Source: JAVBQL01 sp031549085 (GTDB lineage: Bacteria; Spirochaetota; GWE2-31-10; MWDO01). From it: 64,000 nt of DNA. The first letter of the stretch is position 1; each line of letters starts with the position of its first letter. Below, piece by piece: positions 41,688-50,846 of this stretch. The stretch lies in contig JAVBQL010000006.1 of the NCBI GenBank assembly GCA_031549085.1, positions 79,187-143,186 of the forward strand. The letters run 5' to 3'. The position numbers were made by a program, and so were the translations under genes. Below the pieces are notes generated by a model. That model had not been told where the DNA came from. It ran no database searches and saw only the letters and a list, made by a program, of their open reading frames with translations.

Positions 41688-43019
41688 ATGATTGAACCAA
41701 GAATACTAAAAGGATTTAGAGATTTTCTTCCAGAGACAATGATTGGCAAGAAAGATTTGATAGAGAAGCTGGAATTACTCTTCAAACGCTTTGGTTTTTT
41801 ACCAATAGATACACCATGTTTGGAATATACAGAGATATTGTTAGGGAAAGGAAGCGGTGAAACAGATAAACAGATATATCGCTTTACTGATCATGGAGGC
41901 AGAGATGTTGCATTAAGATTCGACCTTACTGTTCCATTGGCCAGATTTGTATCCGAACATATGAACGAACTTAACTTCCCATTTAAGAGATATCATATAG
42001 CACCTGTATGGAGAGGTGAAAATACTCAACGCGGCAGATATAGAGAGTTTTTTCAATGTGACTTTGATATTTTAGGAAGTGATTCTATTGCATCAGACCT
42101 TGAAATACTTCTTGTTATACAAAATGGATTTAAAATATTAAATGCCGGAGACTTTGTCATTAATGTCAACAGCAGAAAGATATTAAACAAAATATTAGAA
42201 AAATACTCTGAAAAAGATAAATATGGTGATATATTGAGAGAGGTCGATAAGACCTATAAAATTGGTATAGAGAATGTTATCAAAAATCTTGTTGAGAATA
42301 TCAAACTTGATTCAAAGATAGCTGAAGAGATTATCTCACTTCTTGGTTTAAATGAAGAGAATATAGATAATGGTATTACAGGCAGCAACATATTTACATA
42401 TCTTGAAAATCTTCAAAACAAGCTTGGTGCTTCTGAAGATATAGAGAGAGTCCTATCTCTATTTTCATTAATAGAAAAACTTAATCTTTTAGATTACTAC
42501 GCTCTTAACCCTGCAATTACTAGAGGGCTTGATTACTATACTGGCATTGTCTTTGAGACCTTCATAAAAGATAGAAAAAACTTTGGTTCTGTTTGTTCTG
42601 GCGGACGATATGATAACCTTACATCTCTATATAGTAAAAGGCCAGTAACAGGTATTGGCGGCTCTTTTGGATTGGATAGGCTTCTGTCACTAATGGAAGA
42701 TAAGGGAGTTTTAGATAAAAACAGAAGTTATGTTAATCTCATAATTTTTAATATGGGAGAAAAACATCTTGCAGATTACCAAACGCTTGCAACATACTTT
42801 AGAGAGAGTGGTCTTAATGTTGAGATCTTTCTGGATAATCAAAAAATTGCCAACCAATTTAAATTCGCAGAGAAGAACTCTATAAAGTATTGCTTGATAG
42901 CAGGTGAGACAGAAATAGAGAAAGGTCTGTATAACTTGAAGGAGCTTGAAACAGGAAAAGAGATAAAAATGCTCTCTAAAGAAGACATATTAAGGAATAT
43001 AAAAGAAACTAATAGTTAG
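41688..43019 (+). CDS. hisS: histidyl-tRNA synthetase
   Basis: HisRS charges tRNA-His. The 443-residue sequence has class II motif 1 within LTVPLARFVSEHMNE, motif 2 YHIAPVWRGENTQRGRYREF, the histidine-A loops RGLDYYTGIVFE and CSGGRYDNL, and motif 3 GIGGSFGLDRLL, followed by an anticodon-binding domain with the late ANQFKFAEKNSIKY. Length is typical. AAAGAAAGG stands 14 bases before the ATG, which is rather far. The gene starts a three-gene cluster with an unknown gene and murB. Confidence 0.96.
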   Translation: MIEPRILKGFRDFLPETMIGKKDLIEKLELLFKRFGFLPIDTPCLEYTEILLGKGSGETDKQIYRFTDHGGRDVALRFDLTVPLARFVSEHMNELNFPFKRYHIAPVWRGENTQRGRYREFFQCDFDILGSDSIASDLEILLVIQNGFKILNAGDFVINVNSRKILNKILEKYSEKDKYGDILREVDKTYKIGIENVIKNLVENIKLDSKIAEEIISLLGLNEENIDNGITGSNIFTYLENLQNKLGASEDIERVLSLFSLIEKLNLLDYYALNPAITRGLDYYTGIVFETFIKDRKNFGSVCSGGRYDNLTSLYSKRPVTGIGGSFGLDRLLSLMEDKGVLDKNRSYVNLIIFNMGEKHLADYQTLATYFRESGLNVEIFLDNQKIANQFKFAEKNSIKYCLIAGETEIEKGLYNLKELETGKEIKMLSKEDILRNIKETNS

Positions 43020-43040
43020 CCTCTTTATTAAGGATATTAA

Positions 43041-43844
43041 ATGATATTTGATAGAATTGCGGGGGAAGTATTAGGGAAGAAAAGCGGAAATAATTATCTC
43101 AATTTGGTAATTAAAAGGGAAGAGAAAGCGAACTTAAAAGGAAGTAGGTTCTATCCAGTTAGCTTAAATGTCTTCAAAAATCAATTTTTTGCAGAGTTTA
43201 ATGATTATATAAAAGGTAAATTTCCTAAAGAAAAAATTCGAGATAAAATAGTAGAGATATTAAAATTTTTTATTCCAGATGCTATATTTATTAAGTGGCT
43301 CGATATTTCTCTTGAGAAGAAACTAGTAATATTTGATTTATTACTTCTCTTTTTTCCAAATATTAGTTATACTTCTAATAAGAATCCATTTAAAAATAGT
43401 TTCGAGAGATTATTAAATCTCTATTCTGTTATATATGTTTACATATCAATAGTTTCAAAGTTCTGTTTTTCTAATTTAGAACAATTATTAGATGAATTAT
43501 CCGATATTGAGCGTATAGAGGAGCATATTAATCTATTTTTCTTCAATATGCTTACAAAATTGGACTTTTCAAGGAATAGCATTGTTGCTTTATCATCAAA
43601 ATTAGATAAATTGGAGAGTGCTGTACACCTTGAACTGAATAATGGAGCAGATAGAATCATAGAATTACAGAAAAAACAATACTTAACTTCCATAAAAAGG
43701 GAATGTAATAACTTTTATTTCTTTTTTTTGTTAAGCCGTCCATCTTACGAGACTTTTTACGAATGGTTTTTGAGTATAGAAGAGAAGATTGATTTTAGTA
43801 AAAAACGTAAAAATAGCTTGTATAAGGATCTGGGTCTTTCATGA
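43041..43844 (+). CDS. protein of unknown function between hisS and murB
   Basis: The 267-residue protein is lysine-, phenylalanine- and leucine-rich and predicted mostly helical by inspection; it has no signal peptide, no clear membrane span and no motif I know. Segments such as LEQLLDELSDIERIEEHINLFFFNML look like coiled-coil or helical-bundle parts, and KLDKLESAVHLELNNGADR resembles an amphipathic helix. TAAGGATATTAA precedes the ATG. Its stop overlaps the murB start (ATGA, 4 bp), and it begins 21 bp after hisS, so it is almost surely translated and coupled to murB. The tight coupling favours a real envelope or division-related protein. Confidence 0.6.
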   Translation: MIFDRIAGEVLGKKSGNNYLNLVIKREEKANLKGSRFYPVSLNVFKNQFFAEFNDYIKGKFPKEKIRDKIVEILKFFIPDAIFIKWLDISLEKKLVIFDLLLLFFPNISYTSNKNPFKNSFERLLNLYSVIYVYISIVSKFCFSNLEQLLDELSDIERIEEHINLFFFNMLTKLDFSRNSIVALSSKLDKLESAVHLELNNGADRIIELQKKQYLTSIKRECNNFYFFFLLSRPSYETFYEWFLSIEEKIDFSKKRKNSLYKDLGLS

Positions 43845-44707
43845 AAATAGAAGAAAATTACCAATTAAAAGATGAATTAAGTTTTAAAATACCAACTATA
43901 TCTAAATTTTATGTTTCTATTGAAAATATTAACGATCTCAAAGAAATATGTGAGTTTTCAAAAAAATCAAATATAAAGATGTGTATCCTTGGTGGCGGTG
44001 CTAATACTATATTTAACAACTCATATTTTGATGGAATTGTTGTTTCTACTAAACTATTGAATAAAGTTGATGTAACGGATAATCTTATATGTGCTGAATC
44101 TGGAGTAGCAATAAAAACACTAAATGAGATAGCTCTCTCCTCTTCTCTTAGTGGCCTTGAGTTTAGTGGGGGACTACCAGGTAGTGTAGGTGGTGCAGTT
44201 GTAATGAATGCAAAAGCCTATAATAAAGATTTTGCATCAGTTGTAGAATCAGTAGAGGTCTTTGATCTTTTTAATTTTAATTTAATAATTTTACAACAAA
44301 ATGGCTTGAATTTCTCATATAAAGATAGTATATTTCAATATAAATCTAACTATTTTATTTTATCCGTTAAATTTCATTTGAAATATGGAAATATTGAGGA
44401 TATTGAAAAAGAATATCAAAAAAATATAAGTGATAGAGAAATTAAAGGACAATTTGATTATCCAAGTGCAGGATGTATATTCAAAAATATTTATAATATT
44501 GGCATTTCGACAGGTAAAATTATAGATGAAGTTGGGTTAAAAGGTAAATCTATTGGTGGGGCATCAGTTTTTGAAAAGCATGCTAATTTTATAATTAATA
44601 AAAATTCTGCAACATCTAATGATGTTATATCCCTTATCAAATTTATTGAAGATGAAGTCTATTCTGCTAAAGCAATCAAATTAGAGAGAGAAATAAGAAT
44701 TATATAA
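43841..44707 (+). CDS. murB: UDP-N-acetylenolpyruvoylglucosamine reductase
   Basis: MurB reduces UDP-GlcNAc-enolpyruvate to UDP-MurNAc with FAD and NADPH, an early step of peptidoglycan synthesis. The 288-residue protein has the FAD-binding ILGGGANTIFNNSYFDGIVV, GLEFSGGLPGSVGGAVVMNA, and the catalytic serine region DYPSAGCIFKN, and ends with GGASVFEKHANFIIN. Its length fits the type II enzymes, which lack the Y-loop. It overlaps the preceding unknown gene by 4 bp. No other mur genes are in the window, so peptidoglycan synthesis genes are dispersed. Confidence 0.94.
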   Translation: MKIEENYQLKDELSFKIPTISKFYVSIENINDLKEICEFSKKSNIKMCILGGGANTIFNNSYFDGIVVSTKLLNKVDVTDNLICAESGVAIKTLNEIALSSSLSGLEFSGGLPGSVGGAVVMNAKAYNKDFASVVESVEVFDLFNFNLIILQQNGLNFSYKDSIFQYKSNYFILSVKFHLKYGNIEDIEKEYQKNISDREIKGQFDYPSAGCIFKNIYNIGISTGKIIDEVGLKGKSIGGASVFEKHANFIINKNSATSNDVISLIKFIEDEVYSAKAIKLEREIRII

Positions 44708-44763
44708 TTATTTATTATATTTGATCGTTATTGCTTAAATTAATTACAGATATTCTTTTTAAA

Positions 44764-44771
44764 TCCGATAT
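44764..44771 (+). promoter_or_regulatory. possible flagellar-sigma (sigma-28-like) -10 element of the first chemoreceptor
   Basis: TCCGATAT resembles the sigma-28 -10 consensus GCCGATAA. The corresponding site 46638-46645 before the second chemoreceptor reads GCCGATAT and sits at the same distance from its ATG. A convincing TAAA at the right spacing is not seen, so the call is tentative. Confidence 0.35.
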
Positions 44772-44815
44772 TAATTGCATAGTATTTACTATAGAAAAAA
44801 AATATGAGGTTTTTT

Positions 44816-46471
44816 ATGAAAATTGGAGTAAAGTTGATTATTTCTTTTTTAGCATGTGCTTTTATATCAACATTTATTGGTATTATGGGTCTATATTCTT
44901 TAAATCAGACTAATACAAATGGTGATACTGTATTTCAGAGCAGTGCAGCATCTTTTGAAGAGTCTCTCTATATACTCTATTATTTTAATGAGGTAAGATT
45001 TATAACCGCTGATCTTATCAACGAAGATACAAAAACTGACTATAATGAAACTATAAAAAAAATATATGAATGTTTTAAAAAAGTTAATGATATAGAGACT
45101 AGTTACTATAACTCTTTAACAACTGAAGAGAAAAAAGGTCGTGAGGAAGCTATTAGTACACTAAAAAAATGTAAAGACTCATTAGACAAGATAGTACAGT
45201 TGGTTAAAGAGGAAAAATATTCTGAAGCAGGACAAATATTTACTAATTATTTGGTGCCTGCTGCTGTTTGGTACACAGATGATATCATGGCTGTAGCAAA
45301 AGAAGAAACTGTACATTACAAAAGTGTATTTGATGATAATAATGCCAATGAGCTAAAAACAAAAATTGTCACAATAAGTTTTATAATAATTGGAGTTCTA
45401 TTCTCTATATTTATAGGAATGGTGCTATCAAAAAATATCACAGTCTCACTAAAAAATGTTATAAAATGTTGTAGTATTATAGCTAACGGAGATTTAACAC
45501 TTGATATTCCTCCTGAAGATTTAAAGAGAAAAGATGAAATCGGTGATATGGCAAAGATTTTTCTTATTATGATAGAAGAGTTAAATAGTTTTATTTCAAG
45601 TGTTCAGAAAGGTTCTAATGAAATACATCAGGGTGCAAGCCAGGTCTCATCATCTGCACAAACTCTCTCAAGCGGAGCTACAGAGCTTGCAAGCAGTGTT
45701 GAGGAGATCTCATCTTCTATTACGGAGATGGAATCTACAATAGAAAGTAGTGCAGACAATGCCATAAATGGTGAGAAGGTAGCTCTTAAAGCTTCTGAAC
45801 AGGCTAGGCAAGGCGGAGAGGCCGTAAATGAGACTGTTGAATCTATGAGAAAAATCGCAGAGACCATACAGGTGATATCTGATATTGCTAATAATACCAA
45901 TATGCTTGCTCTAAATGCTGCAATTGAGGCTGCTCGTGCTGGAGAGCATGGAGAGGGATTTGCTGTTGTTGCTAGTGAAGTTAGAAAGTTGGCAGAGAGA
46001 ACAATAAATGCTGCTGATGAGATAAAGAAAATTGCAACTGGTAGTGTTGAGGTGGCAAATAGAGCTGGAGATTTAATCTCTAAAACTGTGCCGGATATTA
46101 TTAAAACAAGCAGTATGGTGCAAGAGATAGCAACAGTTTCTAAAGAGCAAAAAGCTGGAATTGGACAGTTGGCTTCTGCAGTTAATCAACAGGAGCAGGT
46201 GACACAGCTTGTTAGTGCAAACTCAGAAGAGCTTGCCGCTTCAGCAGAGCAAATGGCGTCTCAATCTCAAACACTTTTGGATTTGGTGCATAGATTCAAA
46301 ATAAAAGATAGTGGCGAGAATAGTATAAAGAGTAGTATGAAGCCTAAAACTATAATACCTCTACCTAAAATTACAAATAGTAGTAATGTTATACCAAAAC
46401 ATAATACACCTACGAAGAAACATATAGAGTCAGATAATGACGTTGATGGTGGTGGCTTTGTTCAATTATAA
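44816..46471 (+). CDS. methyl-accepting chemotaxis protein (chemoreceptor 1)
   Basis: The receptor has an N-terminal membrane segment (LIISFLACAFISTFIGIMG), a ligand-binding extracytoplasmic domain of about 150 residues in the four-helix-bundle style, a second membrane segment (IVTISFIIIGVLFSIFIGMV), a HAMP domain, and a long methylation/signalling helix with the conserved hairpin tip NNTNMLALNAAIEAARAGEH. The ATG at 44816 is used because GAGGTTTTTT precedes it and paralogues start MKIGxxLI; an upstream ATG at 44804 is in frame. It ends, after a 50-residue flexible linker, in DGGGFVQL. It relays ligand binding to CheA. The sensor is closely related to that of chemoreceptor 2. Confidence 0.92.
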   Translation: MKIGVKLIISFLACAFISTFIGIMGLYSLNQTNTNGDTVFQSSAASFEESLYILYYFNEVRFITADLINEDTKTDYNETIKKIYECFKKVNDIETSYYNSLTTEEKKGREEAISTLKKCKDSLDKIVQLVKEEKYSEAGQIFTNYLVPAAVWYTDDIMAVAKEETVHYKSVFDDNNANELKTKIVTISFIIIGVLFSIFIGMVLSKNITVSLKNVIKCCSIIANGDLTLDIPPEDLKRKDEIGDMAKIFLIMIEELNSFISSVQKGSNEIHQGASQVSSSAQTLSSGATELASSVEEISSSITEMESTIESSADNAINGEKVALKASEQARQGGEAVNETVESMRKIAETIQVISDIANNTNMLALNAAIEAARAGEHGEGFAVVASEVRKLAERTINAADEIKKIATGSVEVANRAGDLISKTVPDIIKTSSMVQEIATVSKEQKAGIGQLASAVNQQEQVTQLVSANSEELAASAEQMASQSQTLLDLVHRFKIKDSGENSIKSSMKPKTIIPLPKITNSSNVIPKHNTPTKKHIESDNDVDGGGFVQL

Positions 46472-46495
46472 AAAAACTTAACTTAAGAATAAACC

Positions 46496-46530
46496 ATATG
46501 ACCTACTTTTAATAAGTAGGTCATATTTTT
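46496..46530 (+). terminator. Rho-independent terminator after chemoreceptor 1
   Basis: ATATGACCTACTT and AAGTAGGTCATAT pair perfectly around TTAAT and are followed by TTTTTC. The same stem, with a different loop, follows chemoreceptor 2, so the terminator was copied with the gene. Confidence 0.85.
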
Positions 46531-46637
46531 CAATATTGTTTACAATATTTAATAAAAATGATATCATAAATTGATTACAGGATACACAAAAAATAAGCAA
46601 ATTGATACTTTTAAATTTAATAAATGCTCTTTTTTAA

Positions 46638-46645
46638 GCCGATAT
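46638..46645 (+). promoter_or_regulatory. possible sigma-28-like -10 element of chemoreceptor 2
   Basis: GCCGATAT is one base from the sigma-28 -10 consensus GCCGATAA. TAAA lies 13 bases upstream of it, slightly closer than the usual 15. It lies 45 bases before the ATG at 46690, like the related site at 44764. Confidence 0.4.
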
Positions 46646-46689
46646 TATATTGAAGAGTATCTATATAGTAAAAAGATTGTGAGGTTTTT

Positions 46690-48351
46690 ATGAAGATTGG
46701 AACAAAATTGATTATTTCATTTTTAATATGTGCTTTTATATCAACATTTATTGGTATTATGGGGTTATATTCTTTAAATCAAGTTAACAAAAATGGAGAT
46801 GACGTTTTTAAAAGAAGTACAGCCTCTTTTGAAGAGTCTCTCTATCTGTTGTATTATTTTAATGAGATGAGATTTATGATATCCGATCTTATAAATAGAG
46901 ATACAAAAACAAACTATAATGAAAGTACAAAGAAAATATATGAATATATGAAAATAGTTGATGATATTGAAGCTGCCTATTTTAAAGCTCTTACAACAGA
47001 AGAAGAAATAGAAGATTATCATAATACTACCACTGATATGTTGGGAAGATATAAAAAAGCTTTAGAAAAAATATTTCAATTGGTAAAAGAGGAAAAATAT
47101 TTTGAAGCAGGAGAGATTTTTACTAATGATTTAGTCCCAGCAGCTATTGAATATAATGAAGATAATATGCAAGTAACAAAAGATGAAATTGTAAACTACA
47201 AAACTATATTTGATGATAATAATATTAGCGAGTTGAGAACACAAATTGCTACAATAATTGTCATAATAATTGGAGTTGTCTTATCTATATTTTTAGGAAT
47301 GTCTCTATCAAAATATATAACAACATCTCTAACTAATGCTATAGGGGCTTTTAAAATTATTGCAAATGGAGATCTAACTTTAAAAATACCTGATAATGAT
47401 CTGAAAAAGAATGACGAGATAGGGGAGATGGCAAAAACTTTTGTTGTTATGGCTGATGAATTAAATGCTTTTATTTCAAGTGTTCAAAAAGGTTCTAATG
47501 AAATATTTCAAGGAGCAAGTCAAGTCTCATCATCTTCACAAGCGCTTTCAACTGGAGCAACAGAGCTTGCTAGTAGTGTTGAAGAGATCTCTTCTTCTAT
47601 TACAGAGATGGAATCTACCATAGAAAGTAGCGCTGATAATGCTGTTAATGGCGAGCAGATAGCTCTCAAAGCTTCTGAAGAGGCTAAACAGGGAGGAGAG
47701 GCTGTAAACGCGACAGTAGAGTCTATGCGAAAGATTGCAGAGACAATACAAATAATATCTGATATTGCTAATAATACTAATATGCTTGCACTTAATGCTG
47801 CAATTGAGGCGGCTAGAGCAGGTTCACATGGTGAAGGATTTGCTGTTGTTGCAAGTGAGGTTAGAAAGTTGGCAGAGAGAACAATAAATGCTGCTAATGA
47901 GATAAAAACTATAGCAACAGATAGTGTTGACATAGCAAATAGAGCAGGGGAACTAATCTCTAAAGCTGTACCGGATATTATTAAAACAAGCAGTATGGTG
48001 CAAGAGATAGCAACAGTTGCTAAAGAGCAAAAAGCTGGGATTGGACAATTGGCTTCTGCTGTTAATCAACAGGAGCAGGTGACACAGCTTGTTAGTGCAA
48101 ACTCAGAAGAACTTGCCGCTTCAGCAGAGCAAATGGCGTCTCAATCTCAAACACTGCTAGATTTGGTACATAGATTTAAAATAAAAGATAGTGGTGAGAG
48201 TGAAAGAAAAGCTAATATAAAAAGTAAAACTATAAAACCTATACCTCAAATTAAAAGTAATAGTAGTTTTGTCGCAAAAAATAGTTTGCCTACTAAAAAA
48301 CATATAGATATAGATGATGATGTTGATAGTGATGGTTTTGTACAGTTATAA
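46690..48351 (+). CDS. methyl-accepting chemotaxis protein (chemoreceptor 2)
   Basis: The 553-residue receptor has the same layout as its upstream neighbour: N-terminal transmembrane segment, four-helix-bundle-like sensor, second transmembrane segment (IVIIIGVVLSIFLGMSL), HAMP (NAIGAFKIIANGDLTLKIP), signalling domain, flexible linker and C-terminal DSDGFVQL. Its sensor is close to chemoreceptor 1, but its HAMP segment is closer to chemoreceptor 3 (GAFKIIAxGDLTL). The signalling tip reads LALNAAIEAARAGSHGEGFA. GTGAGGTTTTT precedes the ATG. The gene arose by tandem duplication, including its promoter region and its terminator. Confidence 0.92.
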   Translation: MKIGTKLIISFLICAFISTFIGIMGLYSLNQVNKNGDDVFKRSTASFEESLYLLYYFNEMRFMISDLINRDTKTNYNESTKKIYEYMKIVDDIEAAYFKALTTEEEIEDYHNTTTDMLGRYKKALEKIFQLVKEEKYFEAGEIFTNDLVPAAIEYNEDNMQVTKDEIVNYKTIFDDNNISELRTQIATIIVIIIGVVLSIFLGMSLSKYITTSLTNAIGAFKIIANGDLTLKIPDNDLKKNDEIGEMAKTFVVMADELNAFISSVQKGSNEIFQGASQVSSSSQALSTGATELASSVEEISSSITEMESTIESSADNAVNGEQIALKASEEAKQGGEAVNATVESMRKIAETIQIISDIANNTNMLALNAAIEAARAGSHGEGFAVVASEVRKLAERTINAANEIKTIATDSVDIANRAGELISKAVPDIIKTSSMVQEIATVAKEQKAGIGQLASAVNQQEQVTQLVSANSEELAASAEQMASQSQTLLDLVHRFKIKDSGESERKANIKSKTIKPIPQIKSNSSFVAKNSLPTKKHIDIDDDVDSDGFVQL

Positions 48352-48370
48352 AAAATATAGCTAAATATCT

Positions 48371-48405
48371 TATGACCTACTGTTTAAAGTAGGTCATATT
48401 TTTTT
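48371..48405 (+). terminator. Rho-independent terminator after chemoreceptor 2
   Basis: TATGACCTACT and AGTAGGTCATA pair around GTTTAA and precede TTTTTTTT. The arms equal those of the terminator after chemoreceptor 1. Confidence 0.85.
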
Positions 48406-48449
48406 TAATACTCTTTACAACTATTTATAAAAATGATATCTCAATTTTT

Positions 48450-49037
48450 ATGATAACAAGAGAGAAATTTATATTAGCATCATCATCCCCTAGAAGAGCA
48501 GAACTCTTAACAAATGCTCATATAGATTTTGAAACTGAAGAGCATACTGTAGATGAGAACTCATTTCTAGAAAAGAATCCCAAAAAACTTGCACCCCTAT
48601 TGGCTTATAGTAAGGCCCTCTCTATATCAAAGTTGAATCAATTTATCGATAGGTATGTGATTGGTGTTGATACAATGGTGGTTTATAGAGGAGAGATATT
48701 AGACAAGCCTAAAAATCAGGATGAAGCACTATTAAATATCAAGAAACTTTCGGGCAAAAAACATTTAGTTATTTCTGGAGTATCAATAGTCAATAACAAA
48801 TTGGGTATAGCAGATACAAAATATGCAAAATCGATAGTCTATTTTGACAATCTTAATCCTAAATTTTTGGAATATTATCTTGACAATAATATATGGAAAG
48901 GTTATGCTGGCGGATATGCAATACAGGGTGTTTTTAGTCTTTTTATAAGAAAGATTGTTGGTTCCTATACAAATATTGTGGGTCTTCCAATGGAGACACT
49001 CTATAGAATGCTTATTAATTTATATTTAATAAAATAA
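48450..49037 (+). CDS. maf: Maf-like nucleoside triphosphate pyrophosphatase
   Basis: The 195-residue protein begins with the family motif LASSSPRRAELL, followed by KALSISKL-like KALSISKLNQF and VIGVDTMVVYRGEIL, with Asp70 as probable catalytic acid, and the GYAGGYAIQGV segment. Maf/YhdE enzymes hydrolyse dTTP, UTP or modified pyrimidine nucleotides and have been linked to septum inhibition. Length is typical. It follows the chemoreceptor pair and precedes the rpsB operon by 166 bp; neither is likely to be cotranscribed with it. The ATG has no strong ribosome-binding site. Confidence 0.88.
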   Translation: MITREKFILASSSPRRAELLTNAHIDFETEEHTVDENSFLEKNPKKLAPLLAYSKALSISKLNQFIDRYVIGVDTMVVYRGEILDKPKNQDEALLNIKKLSGKKHLVISGVSIVNNKLGIADTKYAKSIVYFDNLNPKFLEYYLDNNIWKGYAGGYAIQGVFSLFIRKIVGSYTNIVGLPMETLYRMLINLYLIK

Positions 49038-49067
49038 ATAAACTTCCAATGCTTTTTTTAAGGCTTT

Positions 49068-49165
49068 GAGAAATATGGCTTAATTGCTAAAGCACCACTT
49101 CAAATAGGGGTGGTTTATGTTCTCTCTTTAGGTTTTAGTTCTTAACTAAGGGCCTTTAAGAAAAG
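49068..49165 (+). promoter_or_regulatory. structured 5' leader of rpsB, possible S2 autoregulatory site
   Basis: The 166-bp gap before rpsB contains a hairpin CCACTTCAAATAGGGGTGG at about 49095-49113 inside a longer fold, since GAGAA near 49068 can pair with TTCTC near 49120. Further pairings to AAGGGCCTTTAAG near 49150 are possible. S2 mRNA leaders that bind S2 or S1 are known from several phyla. Pairing was judged by eye only. Confidence 0.35.
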
Positions 49166-49203
49166 TTTGTGTAGTTTTATTCCCTTTTTATTAGGAGGAC
49201 AGT

Positions 49204-49992
49204 TTGGCAATTATTACAATGAAAAACCTGCTTGAGTCAGGAGTTCACTTCGGGCACCAAACAAAGAGATGGGACCCAAGAATGTCACGTTTTATCTTTT
49301 CTGAGAGAAATGGTATTCATATCATCGATCTTCAAAAAACAATCGTAGAGATCAAAAAAGCTGTAGAGATTATAAATAAAACAGTAAAGGATAACAAACC
49401 AGTTCTATTTGTTGGAACTAAAAAGCAAGCCAGAGGCTCTGTGAAAAAAGAGGCTGAAAGATGCAATCAATTCTATATAAACAATAGATGGCTTGGTGGA
49501 ATGTTAACAAACTTTTCAACTATTAAGAAATCAATACAAAGATTGAAGAAAATAGAGAAGATGGAAGTTGACGGAACATTTGATATTATCCCAAAGAAAG
49601 AAAAGTTACAACTATTAAAAGAAAAAGAGAAACTGGAGAAAAATCTTGGTGGTATTAAAGATCTAACTCAGCTTCCTGGCGTACTATTTATAATTGACTC
49701 AAAAAAAGAGGCCATTGCAGTAGCTGAAGCAAAAAAACTTGGAGTTCCAGTAATAGCTGTTGTTGATACAAATTGTAACCCAGATGTTGTTGACTATCCT
49801 ATACCGGGTAATGATGATGCTATAAGATCAATAAATCTATTTGCCTCTATAATAGCAGATGCTTGCCTCGATATGGAGCAAGGTTTGACAATAGAAGAAT
49901 CTTCTGAAGATGATGGTAGTGTTCCTGCTGAAGATGCTGCCAACACAGATATTGTTGAAACAGAGAGTAGTGATGGGGCAGATGAAGAGTAA
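49204..49992 (+). CDS. rpsB: 30S ribosomal protein S2
   Basis: S2 binds near the 30S head-body junction and is needed for S1 binding. The protein has the family start IITMKNLLESGVHFGHQTKRW, then NRWLGGMLTNFSTI and later PVIAVVDTNCNPD. Translation begins at TTG (TTGGCAATTATTACAATG) with AGGAGGA five bases upstream. The N-terminal MAIITM matches S2 starts, so the TTG is real. The C-terminal 35 residues are an acidic tail (EESSEDDGSVPAEDAANTD) beyond the core S2. It opens the translation-factor/envelope operon continuing to dxr. Confidence 0.96.
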   Translation: MAIITMKNLLESGVHFGHQTKRWDPRMSRFIFSERNGIHIIDLQKTIVEIKKAVEIINKTVKDNKPVLFVGTKKQARGSVKKEAERCNQFYINNRWLGGMLTNFSTIKKSIQRLKKIEKMEVDGTFDIIPKKEKLQLLKEKEKLEKNLGGIKDLTQLPGVLFIIDSKKEAIAVAEAKKLGVPVIAVVDTNCNPDVVDYPIPGNDDAIRSINLFASIIADACLDMEQGLTIEESSEDDGSVPAEDAANTDIVETESSDGADEE

Positions 49993-50017
49993 AAAAAAGT
50001 AAATTAGGAGGACTACT

Positions 50018-50845
50018 ATGGATATTAGTGCAAAAGATGTAATGAAGTTAAAAGAGGTAACTAATGCTGGTGTAATGGATTGTAAAAAGGCACTTATAGA
50101 GGCTAATGGTAACTTTGATGAGGCTTTGAAGATATTAAAAGAGAAAGGTTTAGCTGATACAAAGAAGAGAGATGATAGAGATACAAAAGAGGGCGGTGTT
50201 TTTGTTGCAGCAAAAGATAACAAAGTTGTTATGATTCTTTTGGGCTGTGAAACTGACTTTGTCTCTGGAAATGATATTTTTAAATCTGGAAAAGATAAGA
50301 TCTTAAACAAAGCATTAGAGACATTAAGCGAATCTAATGATACATATTTGGATTTAGTCCAAGATATCAGTGTTCAGACAAAAGAGAAAGTTGAACTAAA
50401 ATCTGTAAAATGTATAACATTAAATAATAACCAAATGGCAAAGACATATGTTCATGGAAATAACAAGATTGGTGTTATTGTTCTCTTTGATGTTGGTAAA
50501 GATTTAAAAGATAGTGGGGAGTTTGCAGAGATGGCTAATAATGTTGCTATGCATATTGCAGCCTCAAATCCGCTGTATCTAAACCCGTCTCAAATACCAG
50601 AAAAAGATACTAATGAACAAAAAGAGATCTTTACTAAACAATTAGAGGGAGCTAATAAACCTAAAAATATTATTGATAATATTGTTAAAGGTAAAATCGA
50701 GAAATATTACGCTGAAACTTGTCTTGTAAGTCAGCCTTATGTAAAAGATGATAAAGTTTCTGTATCAGGATATATTGAAAGTGTTGCAAAAAAATTGGGT
50801 ACTGATATAAAGATTAACTCTTTTGTTAGATATATGATAGGTTAA
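50018..50845 (+). CDS. tsf: elongation factor Ts
   Basis: EF-Ts recycles EF-Tu by displacing GDP. The 275-residue protein has the UBA-like start AKDVMKLKEVTNAGVMDCKK and the core motif GCETDFVSGN, and then MANNVAMHIAASNPLYL, all typical. It lies 25 bp after rpsB with TTAGGAGGACTACT as ribosome-binding site. pyrH begins one base after its stop. Length is normal for a two-subdomain EF-Ts; no feature is missing. Confidence 0.97.
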   Translation: MDISAKDVMKLKEVTNAGVMDCKKALIEANGNFDEALKILKEKGLADTKKRDDRDTKEGGVFVAAKDNKVVMILLGCETDFVSGNDIFKSGKDKILNKALETLSESNDTYLDLVQDISVQTKEKVELKSVKCITLNNNQMAKTYVHGNNKIGVIVLFDVGKDLKDSGEFAEMANNVAMHIAASNPLYLNPSQIPEKDTNEQKEIFTKQLEGANKPKNIIDNIVKGKIEKYYAETCLVSQPYVKDDKVSVSGYIESVAKKLGTDIKINSFVRYMIG

Positions 50846-50846
50846 T

